NCBI GenBank assembly: GCA_902806595.1
Contig: CADCXC010000005.1
Location: 1,736,001 to 1,800,000 of the forward strand
Length of the DNA stretch: 64,000 nt
Direction of reading: 5' to 3'
Source of the DNA: Pyrenopolyporus hunteri
Taxonomy: Eukaryota; Ascomycota; Sordariomycetes; Xylariales; Hypoxylaceae
In this document: piece after piece, positions 14,101 through 25,362 of the stretch
Numbering within the stretch: the stretch's first letter is position 1
Layout of the letters: every line of letters begins with the position of its first letter
Notes under the pieces: model-generated
Seen by the model: only the letters and a program-made list of their open reading frames with translations
What the model was told of the DNA's origin: nothing
Database searches by the model: none
Position numbers and translations under genes: made by a program

Positions 14101-16209
14101 TTAGATGCCATTGCTCGCGCATTGCCACGCGCTTCCGACTGTACCTAATGCAAACTCGTCCAGGATACCCTGCACACTGACGTAGGTTCCGGCCGAGAGG
14201 AAGAAGAAGCCGGTGAGGATAATGATAATGTTTAAGATGCCTTCAAACCAGCCACGGAATGATCGGTCTTTGAGCAATGCGACGGCACCGTCGGCTTTCC
14301 GCATGCGGAAATAGGCGACGCCCCAGAAAATGAAACCGAAGAACGAGTCGAATAATGAGGACATGAGGCCGAGGACTAGACTTTTATCAGCTGCTTTCCT
14401 ATAATACATGCTTCTGAGGGTAGAAACTTACGAGAGTTGAAAAAGGGGATCGAGTTGGCGATGACGAAAGCAACAACCCATGTAACGACTGAATTATGTC
14501 AGTATAATAAAAACATTGAAAGATTTGACATAGAACGTACGTAAAATAAGAGCCCATGTTCCCCAGCCAACAAGTGTGTGCTCATTCTTGTGGCGCGAGT
14601 GCTGGAATACTCGAAAGAAGATGAATCGAGCCGAGACCGAGGCGTATAGGACACCAAGGAAGATGATCGTAGGAATCATGAAAGAGAAGGCGATCTTCTT
14701 GTAGAGCGGGATCAGGGATCCAAAAGCTGGGGAGGTCATATACTGATTGCCCACGAATGCATATGTAACTGCACCGACAACGCTGAACACAATGATTTCG
14801 AGGATGGTGCATGCCCACAGAGCCTTAGGGAAATCTTTCGGCTCGCGCATTTCGGCGATAAAACTGGGAAGGGTGATCTGCCCGATGAAAGTATAGCTAT
14901 TATTATCATAATTAGCCTTTACTCCGAACTTTAGAGGATAATTCAATATACCTGATGTTAAGAAACGCTCCCAGGCCAGATACGAATGTAGTACCCAGGA
15001 CAGGGATAGCTGTGACGATTGGGTTACCGAAAGGTAATGCCGCACCAGTGGCAGGGTCTGTAGCCGGCCCAGCATTGAAGCCTGCAGGGTGGTCCTGAAC
15101 GCCAGCAAATATCGTAGCAAGGAGGACTGAGATGAAAGTGAACGCGGCCGACGCGGTTCCAAGCTTTGAGAGCATGCTAAAAGTACGAGGTAGAGACGAC
15201 AGCCAGCAGACAACGGCGACAATGGCGCCGAAGGATACGGTCTGGCAGGAGATGCCGGCGTTCGGGCCGACCATCGAGTTGAGGTACTTGGCTCCAACAA
15301 GGACATGGAGAGCCTACATAGGAGTTAGGGTTGAAAATGAAACAATGGGTATGAGTTTGTGCTTACTTGGATGAATGTGTTGTTCAGAATGAACATGAAA
15401 GCCGTGAAGTACCATGCCCATTTCTGGTCCCAGAACAGCATTTGGCCAATATCGCACACATCTCTGACCTCGGGATGCCGCAGGCAGAATTCCCATAGTA
15501 CGATAGACCTATGATAGAAAGTTAATATTTACGCGCAACAATTAGAATATATGGGATGACGCACGTATATAGCACTATGAGAGCCTGAACGATAGTAAGA
15601 ATGAGCCTAAATCATACGTCAGGAACCGAGTCCAAGACCACCGCCCAGAGGCTAAGAAAGCTTACCCAGGGACAAGCCCGAGGACGCTGTAAGACCATGG
15701 GAAGCTCATGATGGCCTAGTTACATGTTAGTATTTATAATAACAGCCAATTGGAATATGAAATTGGAACTTGGAGGGGCGGGAGGAAGATCTCGGATTTC
15801 TGATCTGAGATCCTTATGTGTGCTATCTTGGCAGTTAGGAGGCGTAGCTGAAAACTTACCAGACAGATATATTCAGAGAACAGTAAAGCGGCTGTCTGTA
15901 TCAAAATGTTAATATAACTCCTGGTCCGCGAGTGAGAGTTTGTTGTCTCGGTCGCACCTTTTGCCAGCTACAAGTTCGGTACTGGATAGCATGGCCCGCT
16001 TCTTCTTCGATCTGCTTATTGAGAATTGCGTCGCTGCTGAGATTGCTTTCGGAGTCTTCAGCACTGGTGGTGATTGGCGCTATCTGGGGAGCGATTCGAG
16101 GGCCTATCCTCACATTGGGACCACCGAACCAAGCAGACCACCCACGAGGTATGGGGACGTCCTCGTGGGTGTCGTAGTTTGAGCGTTCGTCCGAATATTC
16201 CGCCTTCAT
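14101..16209 (-). CDS. Amino-acid permease, Mtr-like (Aa_trans family)
   Basis: Multi-exon plasma-membrane amino-acid transporter of the AAAP/Aa_trans family. It most resembles the fungal neutral and aromatic amino-acid permease Mtr (N system). The first exon, 16209-15958, encodes an 84-residue hydrophilic N-terminal tail. Very short exons follow at 15895-15860 and 15715-15666, then several longer ones down to the stop at 14101-14103. The joined protein is roughly 470 residues with about eleven hydrophobic helices. Recognisable stretches are TAALLFSEYICLAIMSFPWSYSVLG, FLNISYTFIGQITLPSFIAEM and LMSSLFDSFFGFIFWGVAYF. The junction near 14400-14431 is the least certain; a CAG acceptor about 40 bp after the donor keeps frame. 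No neighbour suggests a pathway role. Confidence 0.85.
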
Positions 16210-19200
16210 ATCTGCGAATATTCAAAGAAACAGAAGCGAAAGGCCTGAGGGGGGGACCGGACAGCGCCGAGTCAAATACGGCGTTATCTTATGTTATCTG
16301 TTAGTCGCCAACCTTGAGTTGGTCGCACTCGAGTAACACGAGAGAGGCAGCTGTGATCCGACCAGAGACGGGGAACAGGGACAGGCGAAGATACAGACTT
16401 CGAGGACCGAACACAAGAGGTTAAGAAGAAGAGAAAGAAATAAAATAGGATTTAAGGAGACAGGGAGAAGGGGCGAGTTTAAAAGCTGTTATGTTGCACT
16501 CACGACTTTGCCCAAGCTATGTACAAGTACCAGGTGTAGGCTAGGTACAGGTAAGTATCAGAAACTACCCGGCCTAAGGGTATACTAGGTACGCTGGACC
16601 GTACGCTACTCTTATCGATTGTTCCTGTATTTCGTAGGTGAAATGAACTATGTCAGGTACACCCAAGCTAGATCCTCTGGCTTAGAGGAATAATGAATCT
16701 AGAAGGCGGACCGAGCAGGGCAATCCTTCATAGCAGGTGCTGTGCTACTCTTTAAGTGATACCTTGTTTCCGTGCCCAGGAATTTCCACCACAGTAGGTA
16801 GCTCCTCCTCGTTACCTCACACGTAATTTCGATACTTGGGTACCTTTACATACCTAGGTACAGATTATCATTATTGTTATTATTATTTATTTTCCGACGC
16901 AGCTACATACATAAGCCCAGGTAGCTAACTCCCACCGACGTCTAACGTGACACACCGAATACATAGGCGTCCCCGAGAATACACCACATAAACCTGGCGT
17001 ACAGGGGAATTCGTGTGTTTCGTGGGGGTTACCATTGGTCGAACTCGTTCCTCCTCAGAAAACTAAGATAACGGAGCCTATCTATATGGAGTAATGATTG
17101 CAACTCGCCCTGGTTCCGCCGCACAGCCTTCCCTCTAAAACCCACTGGGCCAAGTGCCCGCTAGTCCTATAGTGGCAATACGGGTCAATCACGCAACTTC
17201 TCTCTGCTATGGCGACTAGGTTACCTGCTGCATAATTGCGTACGTTGGGTACTTTCTCTGATGTGCCATGTAACTATACGGGTACGACCTGTATGCCTCT
17301 ACTACATGTACATGTATGTTACATGCTTTCGTGCCCTACCTTAATTACCTCCTACCTATGTACTACGTGTAGCCTCTACTGAACATTCTTTAGTCACATT
17401 CTTTAGTATCACCAATCTCTTCAAGACTATGACCCTGCGGCCTTCTGGCCCGCCAGCACCACCCACGTGTGATATCATTCTTCAAATCGTAGTCAGGGCC
17501 TGCAAGGGTCCAACCTCATGGCATGATGATCTTGAGTTCATACCACGCACTACACGCCTCGTGGGGGTGACATCGATCACAACCGTAACAGTCGATAGCT
17601 CTCATCGTCTCCATCGCATCTATCACTCGTACCGGCCCGTTGGGTCTGATCTTTCTTTAGCCCAGGCCCATGGAACGGGTCGACAGTTCGATTATCCGAT
17701 ATCGAACACCTACGAAAATGATTGCGTGATCAAGTGATACTACTACTTAATTCTCGCCTTCTCCCAGCTCGCTCTGTGGCGATGAGAACGCAAGCGGGAA
17801 ACACACAACATTTTGCGACCTTATTTGTGAGCGGAGAGTGGTTCGGCTAGGGCACGCGACCGAGGAACGGCTTGCGGACTCCGTACTTTTTGATTTAATC
17901 GGTCCTATAAGCTTGACCGCAGGTGGAAACGCCACAGATCGAGAAGAGAGCACTTGGTAGCTACCTACCTACCTAGGTATGTAGCTTACTGCGGCTTCAG
18001 ATAATGTCTTACAGGTGTAATGTCGGGCAATGGGGTATCTAAGGTAAGCTTTATTCGTATCGTGTATTGATGTCCTCGAGTTGATCATTTATTCAGTTCC
18101 CAACACCTAACGGAGTCGATTACTATGATAGCTTAGATCTGATCAAGAACATTTGGTGAAATCCTACTCCCATGTTCTCTTGTGTCATCACCTGAAAGCT
18201 TTCGAGTCCAAGGTCCCATCCTGGCGGCCCCGAGGTGGATCCATTGCTACCCCATTGCCCGATCCGACTGCTGAGATGAATTACGTCTGTTAAAATAATC
18301 TCGTTCCCGGATCCTCAATACGACCACGCTATGACGCATTCTCCTTCTCCGCTATCAATCTGTCTCGTTTACAGAGCTGACTGAATTGATAGAATTGGGA
18401 GACAATGTACGCTCTGTGGTATTCACCCGTCTGACGTCGATGGATTGTTGCTTATCACATCTGCTTCCCAATGTCGTCCCATTAGCTACATTGGCATGCG
18501 ATAGCCCATACGAATAATCGATGTTATCAACGACGGGATTTGCTATGGCGCGTATGAACTGTTGCAATGCCGAGTCGGATCATGCCTGCGCTGTGGCTAC
18601 GGCGGTACGATAAACGCCGCGAATCCCGAGCTCCAGGGCCGACTAGGACCTGGGACGGCTCCTCGCGTCCGCGGCACTACTATCCTGTTTTATCTTTAAG
18701 AGACAAACAAATGTATTTCTAAAGACATGGCAAGATATCGACCAATTAGTGTCAAGAGAGATCATTTGACATAAATGCCTCCTTCGATTGGGTCCTTGTA
18801 TAACCCCCGTACCAAATTGGCCGGGGAAGAGAAGCCAAAAGGACTAACGAAGGGGAGAATCCCGTACTAGAGAGCCGAGCGAGACTGGCTGGCTCTTCGC
18901 TTTCAGGGTCCAGCTCCTCTTCTTCTCCGCAGCATTTTTTTAAATTTCCCCGCAAAAGCGAATCCAGCCATTTTCATATTTTGGATCCTTTCCATTTTCA
19001 GCTGATCCAATATCTTAGCCCCAGTTTGTTCTATACCGGTTCATCTCAATAAAAGCGACATCGGCTCCGGGCTGAAGACTTTTTGGCCTTCACCCATAAG
19101 ACTACTGCTGTCGAGTCATTGCTCAACACGCACTACGCTAGGTTTATCCTGCTTGAGCCTCAAAAGCCAAGGCCGAGGTGGCAGAGGCCTTACCGGTGTT

Positions 19201-19418
19201 GGGAGATCGCTGAGCATTAGATCCGAGTAGACTAGCAGTTAGCTGCCCGTCAGCGGCGCAACTGATCCCCAAAATTTTTGTTATTTAACAACTAGGATTC
19301 CCACACCGTCTCGTGAACATTCTCTCCCTAGTTAGGAGGTCGAGGCGCTCGTTTCGTTCTTTAAAGACTTTTTTTTCCCGTTAGCGTTTGGGTTGGTATT
19401 GAGTGCCTCGATTGAACA
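16210..19418. other. Intergenic region, no gene recognised
   Basis: This 3.2-kb stretch lies between two divergently transcribed transporter genes. It contains palindromic TACCTAGGTA motifs (near 16850 and 17957-17986) and an ACATGTACATGT palindrome near 17305. Open frames are short and show no recognisable domain. The last 400 bp, upstream of the ACS-type transporter, are probably its promoter. Confidence 0.45.
17957..17986. repeat. Imperfect palindrome of ACCTACCTAGGT type
   Basis: The sequence reads as an inverted repeat around CCTAGG, with flanking GTAGC on each side. It belongs to the dispersed motif family seen elsewhere in the window. Confidence 0.6.
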
Positions 19419-21483
19419 ATGCATATTAGCAAAGCTTCCGGTGCGTCGCGATCCTCTCCAAACTCCGTCCCCAATCTCCAAATTCCGTCGCGTATCGCAT
19501 CGCGTACCCGAGCCAAGTCTCGGAATGCGTCAGACGCATAGCGCGACACCCATCTGACAGCAGAAACTAACTTACATTCTTTCGTAGCTTCCGCTCCGAG
19601 CGATTCGGACAAGCCTATAGAGGAAGTTATCGGGCACAATACTTACCATCCCGGCGCCGCCGAAATCGAGTACGACGAGCTTCACGTACAATGTCCGCCT
19701 CACACGACGGAGCGGAGGCTCATGACCCGTATCGATTGGCAACTGATACCGTTCTTGTGTGTCCTGTATCTGTTGGCCTTCCTGGACAGAGTCAACATTG
19801 CCAATGCGAGGTCTTTCCATCTAGTTGAAGATTTAAACCTACAGAGTCACGAGTATAATACGGGTAAATAAACCGGTTCTAGGAAACATTACTTTGGCTA
19901 ACATAAGCGAACCCTAGCTTTGACCATGTTCTTCGTACCATATATCGTCGCTGAGATACCCAGCAATATCTTCTTGAAGAGATTCTCGCCTCGCGTGTGG
20001 CTCCCCACCTGCATGTTAGGATTCGGAATCGCCTCTGTGTGCCAAGGCCTTGTTCAGAATTACTCCGGCCTCCTCGCTACGCGATTCTTCCTAGGTACAA
20101 CCCTATACTCAAACTAGACCTGTAGTATCGTGCTCACAGAAATAGGTCTCTTCGAGAGCGGAATGTTTCCCGGTAAGTTACTACGTCCTTCAACTCCAGC
20201 GCTAGGAAATATAGCTAACATAGACTTCAGGATGCTTCTATCTCATCAGTATGTAAACCGCGCGGAAACCAGAAAGTGCTTGATAAAGTTATTGTCTCTA
20301 TACATAAATACATGTCCGCTAACGTCCATTCTTGTTTAGGCATGTGGTATAAGCGAAATGAGTCACAGAAGCGTTACTCCCTATTCTTCTCATCGACTTC
20401 GTTAGCTGGTGCCTTCGGAGGTCTCCTGGCGTCCGCTATAGGAAAGAGTACGTACTGCCGTCTAATATAGAGCTTATCAGCCTTTACTGCCCTGATTATC
20501 TAGTCGGGAAGGCATTCCTTAGGACGTTGCTAATAGTTGAGCAGTGCAGGGTATTCGTGGGTATAACGGCTGGCGATGGATTTTTATACTCGAAGGAATT
20601 CTCACATGCCTAGTCGCAATTGTTTTCTTCTTTATATTCCCCTCCTTGTAAGTGGTTCTCCCGCCCCGAGATTGGGTCGTGTGTCTATCTAACACATTTT
20701 AGCCCCGAGGAGGCCAAGTGGTTGACCGAAGAGGAACGATCATACATAAAAGCTCGTCTACAAGCTGACCAAGGCCACAATGCCGCGGAGCGGAAGATTA
20801 CCTTCAGCGACGTCATTAGTGTCTTGAAAGATCACCGCGTCTGGCTTGGCGGCTTCATGTACTTCGGGCTGATTGTTCCTGCATACGGTTACGCCTTCTT
20901 CGCGCCGACCATCATCTCAACATACCACTACGATGCCATCCAGACGCAGCTACACAGCGTCCCTCCCTGGGCTGCGTCTTTCGGTTTCTCTATTCTCACT
21001 GCCGCTTTATCGGATTGGATGCGTCACCGTGCAGCCTTCGCGCTTGCGCCGCTTGCCCTAAGTTTAGCAGCTTTCGCGACTCTGCTAAAGGTCCACGACA
21101 ACACCCCGGTTCAATTCGCGATGTTATGCCTGGTCACGATGGGTACTTATAGTGTGCTGCCCATTACTGTTTGTTGGTTTAATATGAATCTCGGCGGTCA
21201 TCACCGCAGGGCTATAGGCTCTGCGTGGCAGATCGGCTTCGGTAATATCGGCGGAATCATCGCCACCTTCGCTTTTCTCAGCACCGATGCCCCTTACTTT
21301 AAGAATGGATATTCAATCTGTCTCGGATTTACGTGCTTAAGCGGTCTGGCATCGGTCTTATACCTAATATCGATCTACCTCGAAAATCAGAAGAGAAAGA
21401 AGGCCGTGCGAGACGTGGGCTTGTCGGACTACGAGAAGAGCGAGTTAGGAGATCTAAACCCCGAGTTTCGATACATGTATTAG
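19419..21483 (+). CDS. MFS transporter, ACS (allantoate/nicotinate permease-like) family
   Basis: Major-facilitator transporter of the anion:cation symporter family, which in fungi takes up small organic acids and vitamins such as nicotinate, allantoate or pantothenate. Eight exons keep frame: 19419-19440, 19588-19863, 19918-20094, 20140-20172, 20231-20248, 20340-20447, 20545-20647 and 20703-21483, giving 505 residues. Family signatures are WQLIPFLCVLYLLAFLDRVNIANA in the first membrane helix, EIPSNIFLKRFSPRVWLPTCM, the loop SMWYKRNESQKRYSLFFSSTSLAGAFGG, and GYNGWRWIFILEG. About twelve membrane segments are visible. The 22-nt first exon and the 18-nt fifth exon are inferred from frame and motif continuity and are easy to mis-predict. 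The substrate cannot be read from sequence. A zinc-cluster regulator lies 4 kb downstream, with no shown link. Confidence 0.87.
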
Positions 21484-21836
21484 CGGGGTTATGTGTCACG
21501 AGGATCTTTTGCTCAAGAAATGCGGGATTTGATACGAATCGGGAGGCAGAGAGGACATTTAGCGGACGGAGCGGTTTAATTGATATGGGCACCCAAGTAT
21601 CTACAGTCCTAGTTTCTATACAAACGCCCCTAATACGCTCGACCCGAACATAAGGACCTTTTGTCTGTAGCAATGCACGTGTGTTCCTTGCATGTTGCAA
21701 CACGTCGTCCCCATTGATACCGTTGCGCCCATCTGGAAAAAAAGGGTAAATGTACGATCCGAATGAGCCGCTGTGTCACCACCGAGATAACCATAAAACC
21801 TCGTCGTGCGTAACATGCAGCACGCCATTCTCGGAA
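21484..21836. other. Convergent 3' intergenic region
   Basis: This 350-bp gap lies between the transporter stop and the stop of the zeta-fold gene on the other strand. I see no gene or repeat in it. Confidence 0.5.
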
Positions 21837-22928
21837 TCATGAATGTGTTGTTCCAAGTCGAAGACCCGCCTCAGCGTCAAAGTGTTCATCATGAGCCGAG
21901 CTGGGCAGAGACAGTGGTTTCAGGGGCGCATATACGAGGTCGCTAGGAGCGTCCATGAGAAGTTTCAACATCCCTTCAATATCTTCTAACTCAGTCTTGA
22001 GGCCAGGAATATTCATATCCCTTAGGCCCCGCAAACTCGCCTCAGCGTCCATTCTCTCCGCCAACGTCAGGGGCCTCCTCCTCTCTAACTGCAACGCCTT
22101 GACCACGCCCGGCCCCTTCTTCCAAGCACCACCACCACCCTCGCCACCACGGACACGCTCATTCGCATAGGCAACCATATTCCCCCTCCGCACCACGACA
22201 ACCTGGTCCACCGCATCCTCCGCGTCCACGAACGCCGCGGCCCGCAGCAGGCCCTCGTACGACTCGTCGTGCACCCGCCGCGGCGTCAGCCGCACCGGCA
22301 GCCCGCCCAGCGGCCCCGCCTCCGGCAATCCCCCGTAGTACCGCGCCAGGATCCCCAGCCGGCTGAGCCCCGCGGGCACCGCCAGCACCGCGACTTCCAC
22401 GCGGTACCCCGCGCCCCGCAGCGCGCGCGCCAGCCCCGCGAAGTCCCCCGCGTGCCGCGCCGCCGACTCGACGAGCACGTCCGCGCGCCGCGAGGCCGCG
22501 AGCTGCGTCGCGAGGAGGAGCCACCGCCGCGCGTCGGGGCTGGTGGCCGGCGAGGCGAGAGAGGGGCGGGCGGCGAGGAGGGCGTGGTACGACGGGTGGT
22601 ACGTCTTGTAGGTGTCCGCGACGAAGTGCGCTAGGCGCGCGGTGCCGCGGAGTCGGGATAGCGCGGCCTTGATCGCGGGCGCGGTGCGCGTTTTTCCGGC
22701 GCCGGTTTGCCCGATGAGGAGGACGGCGAGGGGGGTTCGGGCGGCCCCGTTCTGTCCGTTGTGACCGTTGCTGCTGCTGCTGCTGATATCGTGGTTGTTA
22801 TTGGTGGTGGAGGTAGGCGGCGGGCCGGCCGTGGAGAGGAATCCGAGTTCGGCGGGGACAATGTCCCGTTCGAAGATAGCCTGCGATTCCGCCTCGGAGA
22901 GAATGTACGATTGCGGGTCTGGGTCCAT
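21837..22928 (-). CDS. Zeta-toxin-fold P-loop kinase
   Basis: Single-exon protein of 363 residues with the zeta-toxin fold. Bacterial members phosphorylate UDP-N-acetylglucosamine; the role of the many fungal relatives is unknown. The Walker A motif GQTGAGKT is at residues 73-80, with the conserved acidic segment ADTYKTYHPSY around 104-114. The later block DVLVESAARHAGDF and a hydrophobic strand ending in ILARYYGG also fit the family. An N-terminal Asn/Ser-rich linker (about 35-62) precedes the fold. No antitoxin-like gene is adjacent, so this does not look like a toxin-antitoxin pair. The region 22150-22720 is far richer in GC than its neighbours, with a run of serine AGC codons. This could reflect transfer or GC drift. 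I see no frameshift. Confidence 0.8.
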   Translation of the reverse strand: MDPDPQSYILSEAESQAIFERDIVPAELGFLSTAGPPPTSTTNNNHDISSSSSNGHNGQNGAARTPLAVLLIGQTGAGKTRTAPAIKAALSRLRGTARLAHFVADTYKTYHPSYHALLAARPSLASPATSPDARRWLLLATQLAASRRADVLVESAARHAGDFAGLARALRGAGYRVEVAVLAVPAGLSRLGILARYYGGLPEAGPLGGLPVRLTPRRVHDESYEGLLRAAAFVDAEDAVDQVVVVRRGNMVAYANERVRGGEGGGGAWKKGPGVVKALQLERRRPLTLAERMDAEASLRGLRDMNIPGLKTELEDIEGMLKLLMDAPSDLVYAPLKPLSLPSSAHDEHFDAEAGLRLGTTHS

Positions 22929-23804
22929 CCTGTTGCGCCTCCCGCCGGCCGCTGAGTCGCCTCGTTTGCGGGGATAAGAGGACGCGACGGTGAGGTGCGC
23001 GGACGTGGCCGCTATGGTGTTTTGTTGTAGGTCCTATAAAAGGTAAGTACCGTATATAGGAATACATGTTTCGAATAAACCGCGCTGGGCTGGGCTGTGA
23101 GGAGGTAATCATTAGTAAGGGATTGAGGTTGTAGTTAGCCGTCTGACCGAGCTCCGAGACATGGCTTCGCGTGGGGGTAAGATGGCTTGCCAGCCATTGT
23201 AACCATATTAAGGCTGCTTTCGAATTATAACTCCTCAGCTGGGGTGGATGGCCTTGATGACACTGGCTCGGAAGTCGATGTCGTTTTTCTTGTTATTAAA
23301 AAGAAATTTTAATATGAATTAGACCTTTAAGCGTTATATATATTATTACCTAGCACATATGAGACAGATAAAGTACATGTCTCGACGATTTTTACCGATC
23401 TCGAGACCTTTACTTACTATAGATATCTGTTAAACACTTAGTTGAAACGTGATGATATCCCCTTCCATGCCCTCTAGATGCCGGTAGAAGCGGGCTATAA
23501 CCAAATCTGACTCTGGAAAGTGAGAAGTTCCACGAGTAAAAGGTAGTATGAATGAGCTAAGGGCCCCTTAAAATTTCGTCCAAGGGACCTTTGTACCCTT
23601 TGTTTCTTCTCCGTAGAGTTGCTTTTTACACATTGTTATACACCCCATTCTTTCAAAGGGGCTGGAGCAACCACACTGACCGATAACCCGCAGAGACCGG
23701 CGTATTTAATAACCCGTCTGCCCTAAATGATTTTGGGCTTCCCTCTGGCTTCCTAATATAGTCTGTCTGGTATCTAGGTACTTAGGTAAGTAATCTTGAT
23801 TAAT
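22929..23804. other. Intergenic region with AT-rich patch
   Basis: The start of the zeta-fold gene points away from this stretch, so its first few hundred bases are probably promoter. From about 23290 to 23420 the DNA is AT-rich. No gene is seen. Confidence 0.4.
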
Positions 23805-24209
23805 ATGAATAACGAAGGGAGGCAAATTCTAGACCGTCGCTCTGCAATTCGGGCGACTTGCGGTCAAGCTGAGCTGCTCTCAGGGATATGCCATTACGGG
23901 TGTGGCCACAAGTTTAGCTGGATCCTTGATTTCGTCCTGTATCGTACCGGACAGCGCTCGCCTAGCATACATGATTGCCCGAAATGCGCCACCAATCCTA
24001 CTTGTCTCGTCTGCCTCCAGCATTTCGACGCTAGAGTGGTGGACGCATGCCAGATTTGTGATACCTTTTTCAACGAATCTCTCCTTGCAGATCGCTGCAG
24101 GAAGCTCCGGAAAATGAATGTTAAAATTACTGAGCATAAGGCCACTACGTTCATAAAATGCAGGTTAGAGTTCGAAAAGAAGAGACTTCAGAGAGAAAAT
24201 AGGGCGTAG
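23805..24209 (+). CDS. Hypothetical Cys-rich small protein
   Basis: I do not recognise this reading frame. From the first ATG it would encode 134 residues with paired cysteines and histidines: CHYGCGH, CPKC, CLVCLQHF and CQICDTFF, followed by a basic C-terminal stretch with a predicted helical look. The spacing suggests one or two zinc-binding knuckles. It stands alone between AT-rich stretches, and no intron is needed. It could be a real small zinc protein, one exon of a longer gene, or a relic of a mobile element. No signal peptide or membrane segment is visible. Confidence 0.35.
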   Translation: MNNEGRQILDRRSAIRATCGQAELLSGICHYGCGHKFSWILDFVLYRTGQRSPSIHDCPKCATNPTCLVCLQHFDARVVDACQICDTFFNESLLADRCRKLRKMNVKITEHKATTFIKCRLEFEKKRLQRENRA

Positions 24210-25362
24210 CATTAATAAAATGAATAATATGATATATATATTTATGGATGGCGTCTTGCCTTTAAACCCTGATGTTAACATGGCCGCCCCCTCATTATAT
24301 TAGAGGTTTAGCTCAGATCAACATCTTGGGAAAACGATACTATCACTTTCTTCACACGCGTTAGAGACAGCCCAGATACTTAAAGTGATATGATAAGTAT
24401 GAGTAAATATGAGAATAGAGGTACTTGAAAATAGAAAGATTCTAGTAGCGGTCGATCTCCAGAGAACTGTCAAACCACCCCGTTTTTGCCCTACGGTGTA
24501 TATGACGGAGCGATACACCGTAACAAAACCCACTATAATGATACTAAATTCTAGCGCGTACTTCACTATATTACAGCGCCATTTACAGTAGCTAATCGCC
24601 ACTATGGTGGCTTTTATCCCAGAGGTCTTTTCAACAAAGGTTCAACTGGGGTTGAGCAACTATTCACAACGGCTCAACGATAGCTTAACAATGGCTTATT
24701 AAGGTAGATACATAGATAGCCCTTTATTCTCAAGCCGTCAATAAGCTACTAGGTAGGCGGATACATAATTGCCTATTTAATTGACTTGGGCTCTGTAAAT
24801 AGTGCTGTAACGCAGTGGGTATGCCAGGTAAAAGTCACCTGTTGGGCCCAGCGGTTAACTCGTACCTAGGTAAGGTAGGTACCTAGTCTACTCCCTAATA
24901 AGGACCTTAATAGCAGTCGGAGTGCCCTGATTATAGTGGGCGCCTGTAAGGATTTAGCGGATATTATTCAAGGTTTAGGGCATGGGCAGAACCTTACCTT
25001 CTTTTACAAGCGAGTAGATGCCCAGCACTTATCTACCAACATATCAGGGAACCGCATACTATATGTTCACATGAAAAAGAAAAAAAATGGATGACATTTT
25101 AGTGGTTTTCGCAGGCCGGACGATGAATATTAAGCCGTTGAATTACAGGATTTCTAATTCTTCTTCAGGATGGATTAGCGCCCTCACTAAATGGCATTAA
25201 GGGGTCGGCGATTCCGCTTAAGTCCGGTGCCCTTTTTATCTCGAGGTTGAAGACGTACGCATATGCATCTGCTCTTAACGCTCTTGAATTTGAAGATATC
25301 ATAACGCATAAGCTATCAGAGGATATGCTATCTACCTGAGTTCCGGGTTCGAGACCACCGGT
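24210..25362. other. Intergenic region upstream of the zinc-cluster regulator
   Basis: No gene is recognised. It contains a perfect 10-bp hairpin (TACGGTGTAT at 24492-24501 and its complement at 24513-24522), a TACCTAGGT palindrome pair near 24865-24885, and an A-run at 25075-25087. The final few hundred bases are probably the promoter of the following gene. Confidence 0.4.

Noticed and set aside
22269..22634. Pro/Arg-rich plus-strand frame across the zeta-fold gene
   Set aside because: GC-rich antisense shadow; the minus-strand frame contains the P-loop and full domain.
21837..22928. Reading the zeta-fold gene as half of a toxin-antitoxin system
   Set aside because: No small partner gene lies next to it on either side, and fungal members are normally found alone.
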